Shown here: positions 45,829 to 60,500 of the stretch, in pieces | How the letters are laid out: every line of letters begins with the position of its first letter | Numbering within the stretch: position 1 is the stretch's first letter | NCBI GenBank assembly: GCA_030522415.1 | Contig: CM060107.1 | Span: 20,220,553 to 20,284,552 of the forward strand | Reading direction: 5' to 3' | Length of the DNA stretch: 64,000 nt | DNA from: Channallabes apus | Lineage: Eukaryota; Chordata; Actinopteri; Siluriformes; Clariidae | Notes under the pieces: model-generated | What the model was told of the DNA's origin: nothing | Databases searched by the model: none | The model's input: only the letters and a program-made list of their open reading frames with translations | Position numbers and translations under genes: made by a program

Positions 45829-48800
45829 TTTATTACTTTAAAAAACAAGATACATATGAAATCATAAATATAAAAAAAAAAAAAAAACCTTAAGTCAATG
45901 TTACAAACAACTCTACTGCAGGTAAAAGCTAAGAGCTAGTGTTACACCAGACAAGGAAACTGATGTATTGCCTATTCATAATAGTTTTCTTCACACAGAA
46001 ACGGCCTATTTCTCCACATGGACGAGAATAGAAGCGCAGTTTCCCGTAATGAAGAGGAGAAACACACTCACATCTCAACAACATAAAAACAGTGGCTTGT
46101 CACTGAATAAAGCTATTCTTCTAGAAGTGTCAGTGTTTAAGTCACATGGATTCCTAATTCCAAACAATTCACGTCCTACAAAAATGGCTCATTGTTTTAA
46201 AGAGTTAGAGTTAGAAAAAGCCCAGATTGGGAGCATGCAGGGTGTATATGTGTGTTTATATGCGTGTGTGTGCGTGTGTGTTCATATTGTGAATATGGAC
46301 ATTACTAACTTGGCTCTGGCTATAAGCAGAGCATCTCTACTTCTCTCTAACAGACAGTGACTGGCCTGAACCTGCCACATGCCAGCTGCTCAGCCAACAA
46401 GCGGACTGAGAGAGAAAGAGGAAAAACAAGGACTCAACTAAATACCAAAACAAGCAGTTAGAACAATACAGCTTCTGTGCACGTCAGCTTGAATTTTACA
46501 TTGTGCACCATTTGGCAAAGCGGGGTCGGGCAGAGAGCCAGATCCGGCTGTTCCTCAGCACTGCCTCAAGATCACAGATCAGCTTCTCTCACTCAGACCC
46601 TCATCCACCAGAGCAGAATCAGAAAAAACAACGCTGCATTTAGTGAAGTGAGTAAAGGGCAACTTCTGCTAGTAGCATACATCTCACCACAGCAGTCAAG
46701 AAATCCTCACACTACCATTACTTAACTATTTCTTTAAAAATTTAGTTTTTCCAACCATTTGAGTATAAATTAGTCAACAGAGTGAAATGTTTATAACCAT
46801 TTTAAATTGAAATCTTTTTTTTTTTTTTACACATATGCCATCTCTGTGTTAAAATGAGTACTTACTGTAGTGCAATTCTTAACATGCTTTAACCATAAGA
46901 CGTGTCTGTAACAAATATTAATTCTTACTTCTTTTTTTTTCTCATGATTTGTTCATATTTCTGAAGCAAACTTTTAGGTATTTTCAAGATACTCTCCACT
47001 ACATAACATTTTCCCTCCTAACGTCAGACCTGAAATAACACACATGGACAAACAGAAGACCACAATACACTTTAAGGTCTCTTTAAAAAAAAAAAAAAAA
47101 AAAATTCAACATTCTGTTATCAGTCGTGTATCGTTACATGTTCGAATATACTGTACAGGTTTTTCTTATACAAGTCCACTCAAAATCCATCACAAAGAAA
47201 CTGTTACTGTATTAGGAAATTAGCCAACATTTCTCAGGGACCATGTGGCTCATTAAAATGAGTAAAAATCAGTAGACATGATTATTTTAGTTTTTTTACC
47301 GAAATGATATCTACATTTTACAAGACCTTTCAAATACTGTATATAATGGATATTTAGATTCCTTTCCTGTTAAGGCTTAGGAAGAAAGTGTAGGTTCCCT
47401 CTTATTGTGAAATCCCAAAGGAAAATAACTTGATAAATTGACAATATGGTGTGTGTTTGATATTAAGTTCTATTCAATTAGAGTGGAATTATTTGATTCT
47501 ATTTGATGTCAACACTACAAACTGGACCGTGTACTTTAAAAACAAAACAAAAAAAACAGTAAAAGAACTGAAACTGGTGGAAAAAAATATTAGCTATAGC
47601 TTAGCAGATCTAGTTTTCTAAATATGAACCAGGATATCTTCTGCTACACACATTCATAAAAATTAGATAATTGATATAAATTTTATATACATTATTTAAC
47701 TGAGGACAGCTCATTTATCCAAAGACATGGCTATAAACATTACCACTTTGACTGATTTTTATTCTATTGGCACTAGACTGATTAGCAAATAGGTGACATG
47801 GCTTGATTTAAAAAGTCAAACACAATTGCACAGCGTAAATACATTTACTATTCCCTCATCAAATCTCATCCGTTCTGTGTATGTGGCATTAACATGAAGC
47901 ACCACTATAAAATAAATCATAACCACTTCTCTTATTTATGGATATGAACTGACAACTAATGGTTAAGCATTAAATGCAAATGCTGACAGTCAGGTTAGTC
48001 ACTTACAGTATCCAAAAGATTTTAACACCAACTTGTTTATTAAAAGGTGACCATATATATTTCAAAAAGTCAACAACCCCCCTCATGACCATGAGTTTTC
48101 TTTGTTTCGGTCTCTGAACACCTGGCAAATGTTGGCTAAAATCCTTTCTCCAAACACTCCTTTAATAAAGATTAGAACGGAAAAGAAACTAGTAAAATCT
48201 TGACTCCTCTTAGCCATGTTGTGTACATGAAGAACTCGCTTGTGGTGTTACTGCGGGCATTAGATACCGAATGGGTTATGGAAAGCTTAAACTGGTTTAA
48301 GGCTTACAAGCTCTCTGCAGTTGAAGGTCATACCGTACTGCATACAACCAATTAAATCCAGCAGGATGTGCTGCATGCTGAATGGGTTAAGGCAAGGTGC
48401 GAGTTTTTGTGTGCCTCTCCTCTCCAAGCCACTCGGTATCACAGGGATGCCTCACAACAAAAAAAAAGGGAAAAAATTAATTAAATAAATAAATAAATCT
48501 GAAATGTAGTGCAAGTAGGAAGACTTGAGTTTGCTGCAGGAGTAAAAGTGGATGCTTACACATCACACAGATTTAAAGCACCCAGACTCTCCACAGGATG
48601 CAGTTTGAGAATATTACAGTAGGGGGACTTGTACTTCGTGACAGGTTAATACTACTCAGCTGATATCATTTAAAAAAATCTCACATGCAGAAATGCTTTT
48701 AGAATTTCTCTTTCCCCATAGACTGAAGGTGGGAAATCACCCTGTGTTTAAAAAGAGACCAGGGCCTGGTGTCCCAAAAGCACCACACTTTTAAGTATTG

Positions 48801-49797
48801 TGAGAGTCATTCATTTACAGTAGGATAATCAAAAACAAACTTCATGCTTGGACACCGTCAGGAAACCAGGTCCTGGCCTGGCATTCATGAAAAGGTGGAG
48901 CGCAAATCTACAATAAGCTCAGTGTAGAAACATGCAAGCAATCTGATTTAAAAATCAGCACTTGAAATGTGAATCTAAGCACAGAGGTTTATGCAGCTCA
49001 TCTAGGAAATATGTTAGGGTTAAGAAACTATGCAAAATCCTGGGTGGTACTATATGTGTCCAGCTTCTCAGAGTCTTAATGGTAATCCAGTGTTTGCATT
49101 TAATATCCTAATTAACATCATTTATGCTTTATATTTAGCTTAAAGTAAAGCTGGAAAAAAAAAGAAAGAAAAAAAAAAACACTCATTGCACAACAGGTGT
49201 CACTGGCCCAAAAGATCCAAACAAGTTTCATTTTGATGTCTAAATCATTGGGTTTTATCTTCTTTACAACAAAAGAAAAAACTCAAAATGAATCTCAGCC
49301 TCTAAGCATCATCCCAAATACACATCCATAATGTGACTGGGTGTAATAAAAATATCAATAAGAGCAAATGATATACAGATGCTTCAGTGTTAGGACCTAA
49401 AACAATAAAAAAAACCAATTAAGTCCTTCATTGCTGCATGACACAAAGGTTTCTACTAAACCTCAAGAAACCCATTTAAGAAAAAAGGAACAAAAGTCTG
49501 TTATGAAAATTTTACATAATAAAAACTGTGATTCTAGACATTATTAATACTGTGTTTCACTAGATGGCAATTGTTTTAGTCTTATAAAAAAGGACATCAC
49601 TACGAAAAATGCATCAGCCTTTTAAAATATGCAGCGCTTCAATATAAAGTGCTTCATTACATTGTTATTTCTTTTTTTTATACAGTTTCTTATTAAAATA
49701 TTGTATTCCCTGGAGTGAAACCATAGTAAACATGTTACACATTGGTAAAAATAAACATTTTGGAATGTCTTTAAAAAGTCCCATGGCCGGCTTTTGG
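45829..49797 (-). other. slc44a1: Probable long SLC44A1 3' UTR
   Basis: From the TGA at 49798 down to about 45.83 kb I find no transposon, SINE or Tc1 fragment and no splice-bounded coding sequence, unlike the rest of the window. An AATAAA on the minus strand at 45834-45829 is a candidate distal poly(A) signal. Human SLC44A1 also has long 3' UTR forms. ORFs here (for example 45968-46360 plus strand, 49622-49990 minus) lack coding features. The true end could be nearer the stop codon. Confidence 0.5.
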
Positions 49798-52700
49798 TCA
49801 AGCTGTGCTTGTTCCGGGCGCCTAAGAAGAAAACAGTAATTACATTTTTATTATAAACAACAAGAATAAAAACACCTGAGAAGAAGACCACAAAACGTGG
49901 GTAAAAAGACGGACAATGCCACAATATAAGAGCAAGAAAAGGAGAGAAAAAATGAAGGATGAGTGCAGATGTGAATTTTAAAGAGAACATGCTAGAAGAA
50001 GCAGAGGCGGACAGACAGACAACAGCCGTGGCTCAAAGTTTTTAGAATGACAAATATAAATTTTTACAAAGACTGCAGTTTTAATGTTTTTAGAGCTTTT
50101 TTGTCAGATTCTTGCTATGGTACACTGACGCCCAAGGAAATGGGCTCACACAATTTTGCCTAAGAACACAACCATGATTTGAGAATGGGATAAGAACATC
50201 CTCAGAGAGAAACGTCTCCCAAAAATAGTTCCCAAGAACAGTTTGGTGATGAACAATACCTTTTCCAGCATGATGGAGCACCTTAAGGTCATAAGGCCAA
50301 AATGATAAGTGGCTCGGGGAACAAAACAATGAAATCTTGGATGTATGGCCAGAAAACTCCCCAGACTTCAATTCCCTCAAGAGCTTGTGGTCAAAGACGT
50401 GGGTGGAAAAACAAAAAACTACAAACTCTGACAAACTCCAAGCATTGATTAAGCAAGAACAGTCTGCCGTCAGTCAGGATGTGGCCCAGAAGTTGATTGA
50501 CAGCATGGCAGTTGATATATACAGGTCTTGAAAAAGAAGGATCGACACTGCATATATCGACTCTGCATAAACTTTATGTAATTGTTAATAAGAGCCTTTG
50601 ACCCTAGAAATGCTTGTAATTATACTTCAGTATACCATAGTAACATCTGACAAAAAGATGTAACACGGCAGACTTTGTAAAAAATTATATTTGTGTCATT
50701 CTCAAAACTTTTGGTCACAACTGTATCTAGAGACTTTAGTGGTCCAAAATGTCAGCCTGTTAAAGAATTTTATTTGTTTGCAATTCTTCACCTGAAAATT
50801 ATTGGTAGAAATATCACCACTCTCAGATAAGCCTAGAGAAGCCTTTTCTGGCGAAGCCAAGATGCCTAAACACACAAAGCAAAAAAATGAAAAATAAAAA
50901 ATAAAAGAATTGATAAAGATTACCTTAATTCAATAGTAAATAATACAGATCCAGGTGGCAGCGCAGTTAATGACAGCACCCATGGGGCTGAAACGTGACT
51001 CAGTGAGCCAGTATTTTGGTGGAGAGAGTATATACTGCCTAAGCTTGTGAGCCCAACCCTCCCTCCTTCCTCCTGCTGACTGCGGCTCATTTTCCAGCCT
51101 GCCAGTTCCATCCCTTGCATGGTCGAGTTCAAAAACCTCTCCAAAAGCAGCCCGGTGACAATAAGGCCACAGAAAAAGATATATTATTTACACAAGGGCA
51201 CTTTGCGTACAAGACAGCCAAAAAAAAAAAAAAAAAACACACAGGAGAAGAAGAAGGACAACAGAAAAATAAAGAGTCCATGCATAAACAATAGACTGTT
51301 AGTGCAGAATGAAGAATGAGGCTGAAGGACAATCACAGACAGTAATGATGATTAGTGAGTGTTAGTCAACACGTGGCCATGCTGGGTGTGCTCTGAAGCA
51401 GTGTGAGCAGGAGGAAGAATGTGAGAGTAGGTAGACACACACAAATGAAGATGATGAAGTCTTGACTGAAGCATATGACGAGCATGTACTCAGACAGCAC
51501 CCAGTCGACGAACACACACAGCAGCAGGTAGTAGAGCAGGAACTCCTGTAGGACCTCCCACTCACAGCCTGCCGGTGTCATGGCCACACTCACCATGGTG
51601 TTCATCTCAGTCAGCCCCGCCTCCTCACGGGGACGAGAACGCTTGCTGCTCCGTCCGCGCTCTGCCGGCGCCACCGACCTCCGGCTGTTCTCCACAAACT
51701 CCTGCAAAACGACATCAAACTAGAAATGTTACGTACAGGCAAGTCAACAAAACAGCAAAAATACATAACATAATAAGTGCAGCAGTAACAATGACAAGGA
51801 ATGCAGGCAATCTGGGAGCAATTTGTAGAATCTAACAAATCTACATCATTAACCTACTTTCAACTTGTGTGTACACTCACACTCATTTATTCTTTCATCT
51901 TCTATACCATTTATCCTGTATAGGGTTGTGGGGAGGCTGGAGCAGACTTAGGGCACAAGGCGCGGTACATCCTGGACAGATTGCCAATCCATCGCAGGGT
52001 GAGCGCACACACACACACACTATGAGCATTTTGGGAATCTAATCTCCATGACATTACCCGGAGGGAACCCACAGAAACCCGGAGGAGCATGCAAACTCCA
52101 CACACACAGGAGGTGCGAGGCCACAGTGCTAACCACTATACTAACCACTATACCACCATGAATCCAACAAGGAAATACTGTTGGACGAATGAGGCTTGGG
52201 GTTCCCTCTCTTACTACGCCACGCAATCCTTATTGAAACATTCTACAAATAGGACTTTGACCAATTTCTCTGTGGCCCTCCACGTAAACAAACTCAAACT
52301 GGCCATATCACAGCAACTGCGTAATAAAGTTCATATCAGAAATTGCGCATATTGAACCAGGATTATGAAAATATGCATAACTCAAATCACCTGGGTCACA
52401 AGTGTTCTCAAACTCATGCACTGTTGAACTTTTTAGCAGACCTTCCGTCTAAAGTAACTGAGTAAGCCTCTTTTGTGACTCTTTTGTGACTGCTGATAGT
52501 CATCAACAAAACCCACCTAATAATATTTTCTCAGACTTAATTTTGATTCTGGGTTTGGTTCATTTCAGGAAGATTTCTTTTCCAATCTATGGATATGCCA
52601 GTAGAATTAAACTACAAAACAGAACGGCAGTGTTCCTGTTAGCCAAACTGTGGTCCTTTAAATGGAATTTTGTTATAAAATCTGTATGATTTTCTGTAAA

Positions 52701-54500
52701 AAAAATGTGAAAAAAGAGAACATTCTTTTAATGACTAAAACATACACAAGCAGCATACAAGTTCCTGTTTAAAAGACCTATTTAAATGCTTATTTTTGGA
52801 TGCCCCAGCAGAGATATTCTGCCCTGTGCACAGCGTAGGTTCTGCAAGCGTTATGTGGAGCGGCAACTTTATAAATAATTTTGTATTCATATTTTATACT
52901 TGCGTTATGTCTGGCTGCTGAAGATAACCACCGATGACATTACGCTTGCAGGAAAGACTCACCATGAGGGCTTTGTCCATATAGAACTCTTTGCCAGGTG
53001 TGCCGTCGTTGTATTTGGTGTCAATGGCGAAGCAGAGAAACAGCACGTCCACCACGATCTCAAAGATGGACAGGAAGCAGTGGGCCACCAGGAAGGCGAA
53101 CAGGCACACGATGATGAGCGGCAGCACCCACTCTGTGTAGTCCCCCTGATAGTTCAGCGCCAGCACCCCTGCAAACGCTGTACATGTCACGATCAGGACC
53201 TACACACAAACACATACAATTCATTACGGAATAATCATCCTACAGTAGATATAATGAACAAATAAATTCCATTACTAATGCAAAATCTTTATATTCAAAA
53301 CAGTTTGAAGTTGAATTGTGGTATAAACTGAAGGTGACTCTGAACTTTACCTTGCCCAGGAAAAGCACAAAGTCTCCCACGGTGTTGATGGCTGCTACCC
53401 TCAGAGCGTTTTCCACCAGGATCACAAACGCATCACGTGCCGACGTGCAGAAACTGGTGCTGTTGATAGCCGTAGCTGCGTATGCATTCTGAACAGAGAC
53501 AGCACAAAAAAAAAAAAAAAAACTTGCCTTTATTTTTAAACGTAAACAAGTGACAAATTCTTCAGTATGATGATGTTCATTTTCTAGGAAATTACTAATA
53601 TGCATAAAAGGTATATAACAGACAACAAAACAAATTAGTCCCATACAGCAATAACAGTGCCTCATTATACAGTACAATATCGACTGTCTTATTTTCATCT
53701 GCATTAAGATCATTTAAACCAGCTTGTCAGATGTCTCTAAGGTATGTGTAGAAATTGTGAAGAACAGAACTGACATTGAGATAAAAGTCTAAAATAAATA
53801 TTAACAAAAAAAACTGTCAAAGGAGTGGAGCGAGAAGTGAAATAAACTTGTTTCAAGCAGTAGGTGAGAAAATCAAATAGATCTGAATCAGAATTAGATT
53901 TATTGAACGCTTGATTGAAGTAGATCTTCATATCCAATGGATTAAATTTAGTAATGTGGTGCAAACTGGTAAGAATATACAACACTACAATAAAAACCAA
54001 TATGTGTTTGATCCCCAGATGATGCCGTAACCTCTCGCAGATGAGGGTCTAGAGAGAGCAAAATGGCCGAGCTGTTAGAAAAGATGCTGTCGGTGATGTC
54101 ATGTGGTTCGGAAGAAACCATGGCCCTCCCGACTGAGGGGTCATACTAGCCATAATGTGGAGCCCCTAGTGGCGGGGAGGAACTGGACATGACTAAATTA
54201 GGGGGAAAAAAATCGGGGGGAAAATCCTAGGGAAAAAAAGTTATGTTTAAAAATAGTGACAGATTTTGTACTGATCAATTTGTCAGTACTACAGTAGCCC
54301 TTCTATACTGTACACAAGCAAGGCTTCACTCCTCACATGCATCAGTGAGCCTTGGCTGCCCAGAACTACTTCACCGGTTTACTGCATTTTCTTCCTTGGA
54401 CAACTTTTGGTGTGTCCTGAACATCCCACAAGAATTGTTGACAATCATCAAGTCATCAAAATATTACACGTGTGGTCATGTGTTATGGCTATGGCTGTTT

Positions 54501-54580
<80 letters not shown>

Positions 54581-57500
54581 TACTGTATCTACAATAAAAA
54601 CAATAAAAAAGAGAGAGAGAAATGTTTTTGGTAAACAATAAACTTTTCCTAACTATACAGTTTACACATTAAGTACAAAAGACTGCAGTGTGTGCAAAAA
54701 CAGGCTGGCTAAAGTATAGTACAGTGCAAAAAAAAAGTCTTGAAGACCAATCATTTCATTTTAGCCAGACTTTCTTTTTGTTTTAATGCACTCTTGAGGA
54801 ATAGTTCTCCAGGCCTGCTGAAGGATTCCTTTTTTTTGGCTCTCATTTTCAATCCAGTTCCTCCACCTGAACAGTTTCACAGAAATGCATTTGTTTTGTT
54901 TAAGCCACACAGTGACATATGAATCATTCAAGCATAAAAGCATCTAATTTACGGTATGAACCAGTGAGAAACAGGTGCAGATGATGACAGATGATCATGC
55001 TGGTGATGCTGCAGGCTGAGCGATTGGAACAGACGAGAGGGGAAATAAGGTTGCTGCTGAGGTTTTTACATAAATGATAAAACATTTGTTTGCATTTCTA
55101 TAATTTAATCTACATCATATAAGCAATTTTATATGAATAAATGAGGGGTGGCTCAAGACTGTGCAATACGCTGTGTCAATATAACCTCCAACAGCTGTAG
55201 TAACTCAGATACTATTGCCAACCCCACTGACAAGACATAACGGATTATCGTTTTTAAATATCACTCTTCTTTCCACACAAGCCCGAGCAGTATGAAAAGA
55301 CCCACATTCCTTGCTGAACAAACACTATGCCAACAGCGAGGCAGTGGTAGACCCACAGTATTTCATCACAGTACCTGATTTAGATAATTGAGGCACTTCT
55401 CCAGACACCACAGGCAACAAATACACGCCTTTAGCATACAGCGTGCACATGCGTTCTCCTAGAAAAGAAACAATAGAAATCACAACGATCAAATGAGGCT
55501 CATTTATATTGCTATATCATACATCAGTCTGCTGTGTTGTGTAGTGGCATATTCAATGTTGAGTAACAGATGCATACTGAGGATTAACTGCATTACCGAA
55601 ATTCAGCACAAAAATTTATATTAATACTAATAATATAAAGCATATACCATTATATTTAAACAATAAACCTTGTCTAAATATACAGTATAGATATGTGAAA
55701 TAAAAAAGACTGTACAGTGTGATAAAAACAGGCTGGCTCACACATAACTACGATTAAAAGCATTTTTCTGACATTGGTACATAGCAGCTCAATTATACAT
55801 GACTTAGTTATGACCTTGAACTTGAGCCTATGACTGCAAATGAAAAAAAAAAAAAAAATCTCATTATTTTATAAATTGCTCCACTAACAATAGTGAATTA
55901 AAATTCCTGTGAAACAGAATATATCTCACATTACAATTTCATGACCTCAACTTAATATTTCATAGCTTCATTATGTTGGCAGACAAATAACAAACCTGTG
56001 CATAAAATAAAGAAAATAAAAACGAAAACTAATATAATTTGCTGGGTCAAGAGTTATTCTATTAGCTCTTACATATTTGATGGTGGAAGCCATAATTACC
56101 CACTCACTCACTCATCATCTACGCTGCTTTATCCTATATACTGTAGAGGCGGGATACACCCTGGACAGTATGCCAATCTATCGCAGGGCACACACACACA
56201 CACACAATGGTGATTTTGGGAATGGCTATCAGCCTAAGCTGCATGCCTTTGGATTGTGGGAGGAGACCGGAGTACCCGGAAGAAACCCACCAAGCACTAG
56301 GAGAACATGCAAACTCCATGCACACAGACCTAATGGGGAAATCGAACCTGGATCATGGCGTTGCAACGTGACAATGCCACCAGTGCCAATAACAATGCCA
56401 TAAATAATGTTAGATTAATGATGACTAGGAACATTCATGCAGCAACGGACTCACAAAACACTCGGCTACTATTTAATTCATTTAAATATTACTGTAATAT
56501 GCAGTGGTGTGAAAAACTATTTGCCCCCTCCTGATTTCTTATTCTTTTGCATGTTTGTCACACAAAATGTTTCTGATCATCAAACACATTTAACTATTAG
56601 TCAAAGATAACACAAGTAAACACAAAATGCAATTTTTAAATGAGGGGTTTTACTATTTAGGGAGAAAAAAAATCCAAACCTACATGGCCCTGTGTGAAAA
56701 AGTAATTGCCCCCTGAACCTAATAACTGGTTGGGCCACCCTTAGCAGCAATAACTGCAATCAAGCGTTTGCGATAACTTGCAACGAGTCTTTTACAGCGC
56801 TCTGGAGGAATTTTGGCCCACTCATCTTTGCAGAATTGTTGTAATACAGCTTTATTTGAGGGTTTTCTAGCATGAACCGCCTTTTTAAGGTCATGCCACA
56901 ACATCTCAATAGGATTCAGGTCAGGACTTTGACTAGGCCACTCCAAAGTCTTCATTTTGTTTTTCTTCAGCCATTCAGAGGTGGATTTGCTGGTGTGTTT
57001 TGGATCATTGTCCTGCTGCAGCACCCAAGATCGCTTCAGCTTGAGTTGACGAACAGATGGCCGGACATTCTCCTTCAGGATTTTTTGGTAGACAGTAGAA
57101 TTCATGGTTCCATCTATCACAGCAAGCCTTCCAGGTCCTGAAGCAGCAAAACAACCCCAGACCATCACATTACCACCACCATATTTTACTGTTGGTATGA
57201 TGTTCTTTTTCTGAAATGCTGTGTTACTTTTACGCCAGATGTAACGGGACACGCACCTTCCAAAAAGTTCAACTTTTGTCTCGTAAGTCCACAAGGTATT
57301 TTCCCAAAAGTCTTGGCAATCATTGAGATGTTTTTTAGCAAAATTGAGACGAGCCTTAATGTTCTTTTTGCTTAAAAATGGTTTGCGCCTTGGAAATCTG
57401 CCATGCCGGCCGTTTTTGCCCAGTCTCTTTCTTATGGTGAAGTCGTGAACACTGACCTTAATTGAGGCAAGTGAGGCCTGCAGTTCTTTAGATGTTGTCC

Positions 57501-60500
57501 TGGGGTCTTCTGTGGCCTCTCGGATGAGTTGTCTCTGCGCTCTTGGGGTAATTTTGGTCGGCCGGCCACTCCTGGGAAGGTTCAACACTGTTCCATGTTT
57601 TTGCCATTTGTGGATAATGGCTCTCACTGTGGTTCGCTGGAGTCCCAAAGCTTTAGAAATGGCTTTATGACCTTTACCAGACTGATAGATCTCAATTACT
57701 TTTGTTCTCATTTGTTCCTGAATTTCTTTGGATCTTGACATGATGTCTAGCTTTTGAGGTGCTTTTGGTCTACTTCTCTGTGTCAGGTAGCTCCTATTTA
57801 AGTGATTTCTTGATTGAAACAGGTGTGGCAGTAATCAGGCCTGGGGGTGACTACAGAAATTGAACTCAGGTGTGATAAACCACAGTTAAGTTATTTTTTA
57901 ACAAGGGGGGCAATCACTTTTTCACACAGGGCCATGTAGATTTGGAGTTTTTTTTTCTCCTTTAATAATGTAAATCTTCATTTAAAAACTGCATTTTGTG
58001 TTCAATTATGTTATCTTTGACTAATAGTTAACGGTTTTTGATGAGCAGAAACATTTAAATGTGACAAACATGCAAAAGAATAAGAAATCAGGAAGGGGGC
58101 AAATAGTTTTTCACACCACTGTACATGTTTTTAAATGTTTTGTTGTTTTTCAAATTGTCAAATGCTTTTATGGGGCATTGTATTACACAATCTAATCTTT
58201 AGTCTGCAGTTTATATTCTTTTAGAATTGAAAAAAATCCCTGTTTTGGACAGTTCTGACAAAAAAAAATCTGCCAACCACAGAACTATACAGAGGTTATT
58301 TCAATAAATCGAATGAGTAGCTGTGCTGCAACACATTGAAGACAGAGAACCTTCCCTGAGAAAATGTTTACTTCTTATTATCTTGATGTCTCTGAATATG
58401 ACCTTGCATAAATTTATTTTGTTTTAAAAAGTTAATGAGAAACACAACTGGATATAAAATGAATGTTGCACAATGCAAAGTATAGTATAACAGAAAAAAA
58501 GTTCTCACACATGAAACGCACATTTTAAGAGATCTGCAGAGTCTTGGTGTAGTGTATAATTTAGTATCTAGAGTATATTCCGGAGAGAGCTGATTGCAGT
58601 CTGCTGTGAACTGACCTTTCCTTTGAGCTGATTACGGATGTAGATGAGGATGAGACGTGGGATCTTGACCAGGGTGATAATGAAGGAGCCCTTGGCCACG
58701 GTGCCCAGGTGGTAACGGATCAAACGGAACACTGATGACAGGATGGGCGTCAAAGGGAGCTTGTTCTTGTCCCTACAAAGAGTCGGGATGTTATTAAAGT
58801 GCAGATTCGCTTTTTTTCAGGTTACTGAATACGTGCGGATACTGTCCACACCTCTCTCTGAAGATTTTATGATTTTATTTAAACAAATCTTCTTAATCTA
58901 ATATCTTCTTACGGAAACGCAACATTACTCCTCAAACCCCAGATGGCTGTACTTGTATCTGGCTTTATGTTAGTTTGCATCTTAAAGTTATAAAAAGAAT
59001 TTAAGAACGATAAGAAAATAAATGGCACATTTCCAACCAATATATACAATTAACCTTTGTTTTTTTATTGGTAATTTTTAATGGTTTCACTCCTGAATGA
59101 TTTTAAGGCTAACAGCATTTAAAAAAAAAAAAATTTCCCTACCTAATTTAGTCGTGTCCAATTCCTCCCCGTCACTAGGGGGCTGCCACATTAAGGCTAC
59201 TACTACTATTCAGTCGGGAGGGCCGAAGACTATCACACGTTTCTTCCGAACCATGTGACACCAGCCGACCGCATCTTTTCGAACTGCTCGCTCGCGCACC
59301 GTAGAGAGCCGCGAGCTCACAGACGCCCCTGATTGGCTGTAGAGCTGTGATTAATGTGGAAGCACCAAGTACCTCTCACCCCTCCCCTCTGAGATAGCTC
59401 GGCCAATCAGCTCTCTCTAGACCTCTTGCGTGCGCCACTTGGAGACCAACAGCATACCTTCTTGATCAATCATAGCACAAACACAAAGCTAAGCACAAGT
59501 ATAAGATCCTGGTGGTTTTGTGTTTGGCAATATCATGGCACAGAATGGCACAATTGTAAATAAGAGTAGGCCCGGAATTCTGATTTGATCTAAATTCATG
59601 GTTTTGCTGTTAACTATGAAATCAAGGGTGAGTCAACAATAAAACTTTAGAGTTCACATCAATATTTTAGTGGTGGACTAAACAGCAGGCTTTTTTTTTA
59701 CTTTAGTGCTTAAGGGGAAGTTCACTAGCGTGTGAAATTCCCATCTGCACCTTAACCTGCGAGTCTGAGATTTAGATTTGTGCACCAGTCTATTAATCCT
59801 AAATAATCTTCCATAGATTAACCCTTTAACTGTATAATCCAACACCTACTATAACCTTAATCCCAATGATAAATAATTCAAATGTGTTCATTTAGGAAAT
59901 GGCTGAAAAAGCCTACAGTATAAACTGTATATGCGCTGACATTACCAGGTTACAAACTTTAAACTAGGTCGTAAGAATAGAGAACATTTAATGCTTGAAT
60001 AAAAGTCAGAATGCAAAGTGGGTTAGAAAATACCACTGTGCCGGAAACGTTTCAAATGTCATAGCCCCTGTAGTGCCACTCTGCCCTCAGCAGTGCAGGC
60101 ATGGACGTGACCAGGAAAAGATCAAATGTGCAAGGCCGGGGAAAAAGGTCTCGTGTGCAACCAAAATGAGCACCAAAGTTCCACTTGCAGCTGTAACGCT
60201 GCCAAAACTGAAAAACTATGCGATATATACATATCATTTCCAATATAGTTATTTTAGAAACATTTACACCGATCAGCCATAACATTAACACCACCACCAG
60301 GTGAATTGAATAACAGTGAAAAGCTAATGCAGCACAAACTAACAAAAAAAGACAATGCTGGCTATGACATAAAGGTACCAGAACGCTCAGCACGTCAGAG
60401 CTTGTCACCTTGGGGGCTTAGCAAGCAAAGAGTTCAAGGTTGTGTTGACCGGTCTCTAAATTCATCAGATTCCAATCCGAACGAGGGTCAAACAAATCTG

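Noticed and set aside
45968..46360. 130-codon plus-strand ORF in the region after SLC44A1
   Set aside because: No domain, low-complexity CV-rich C-terminal part from a TG repeat, antisense to the probable 3' UTR, and no splice context.
53240..53713. 157-codon minus-strand ORF
   Set aside because: It is SLC44A1 exon 53488-53351 plus intron read-through on both sides.
54243..54641. 132-codon ORF with a CVCV/IYIY tail
   Set aside because: The tail is a translated (GT)n(AT)n microsatellite and the rest has no family resemblance.
59995..60282. 95-codon ORF in an SLC44A1 intron and the 118-codon ORF opposite it
   Set aside because: No conserved motif, and partly within a MITE; likely chance.
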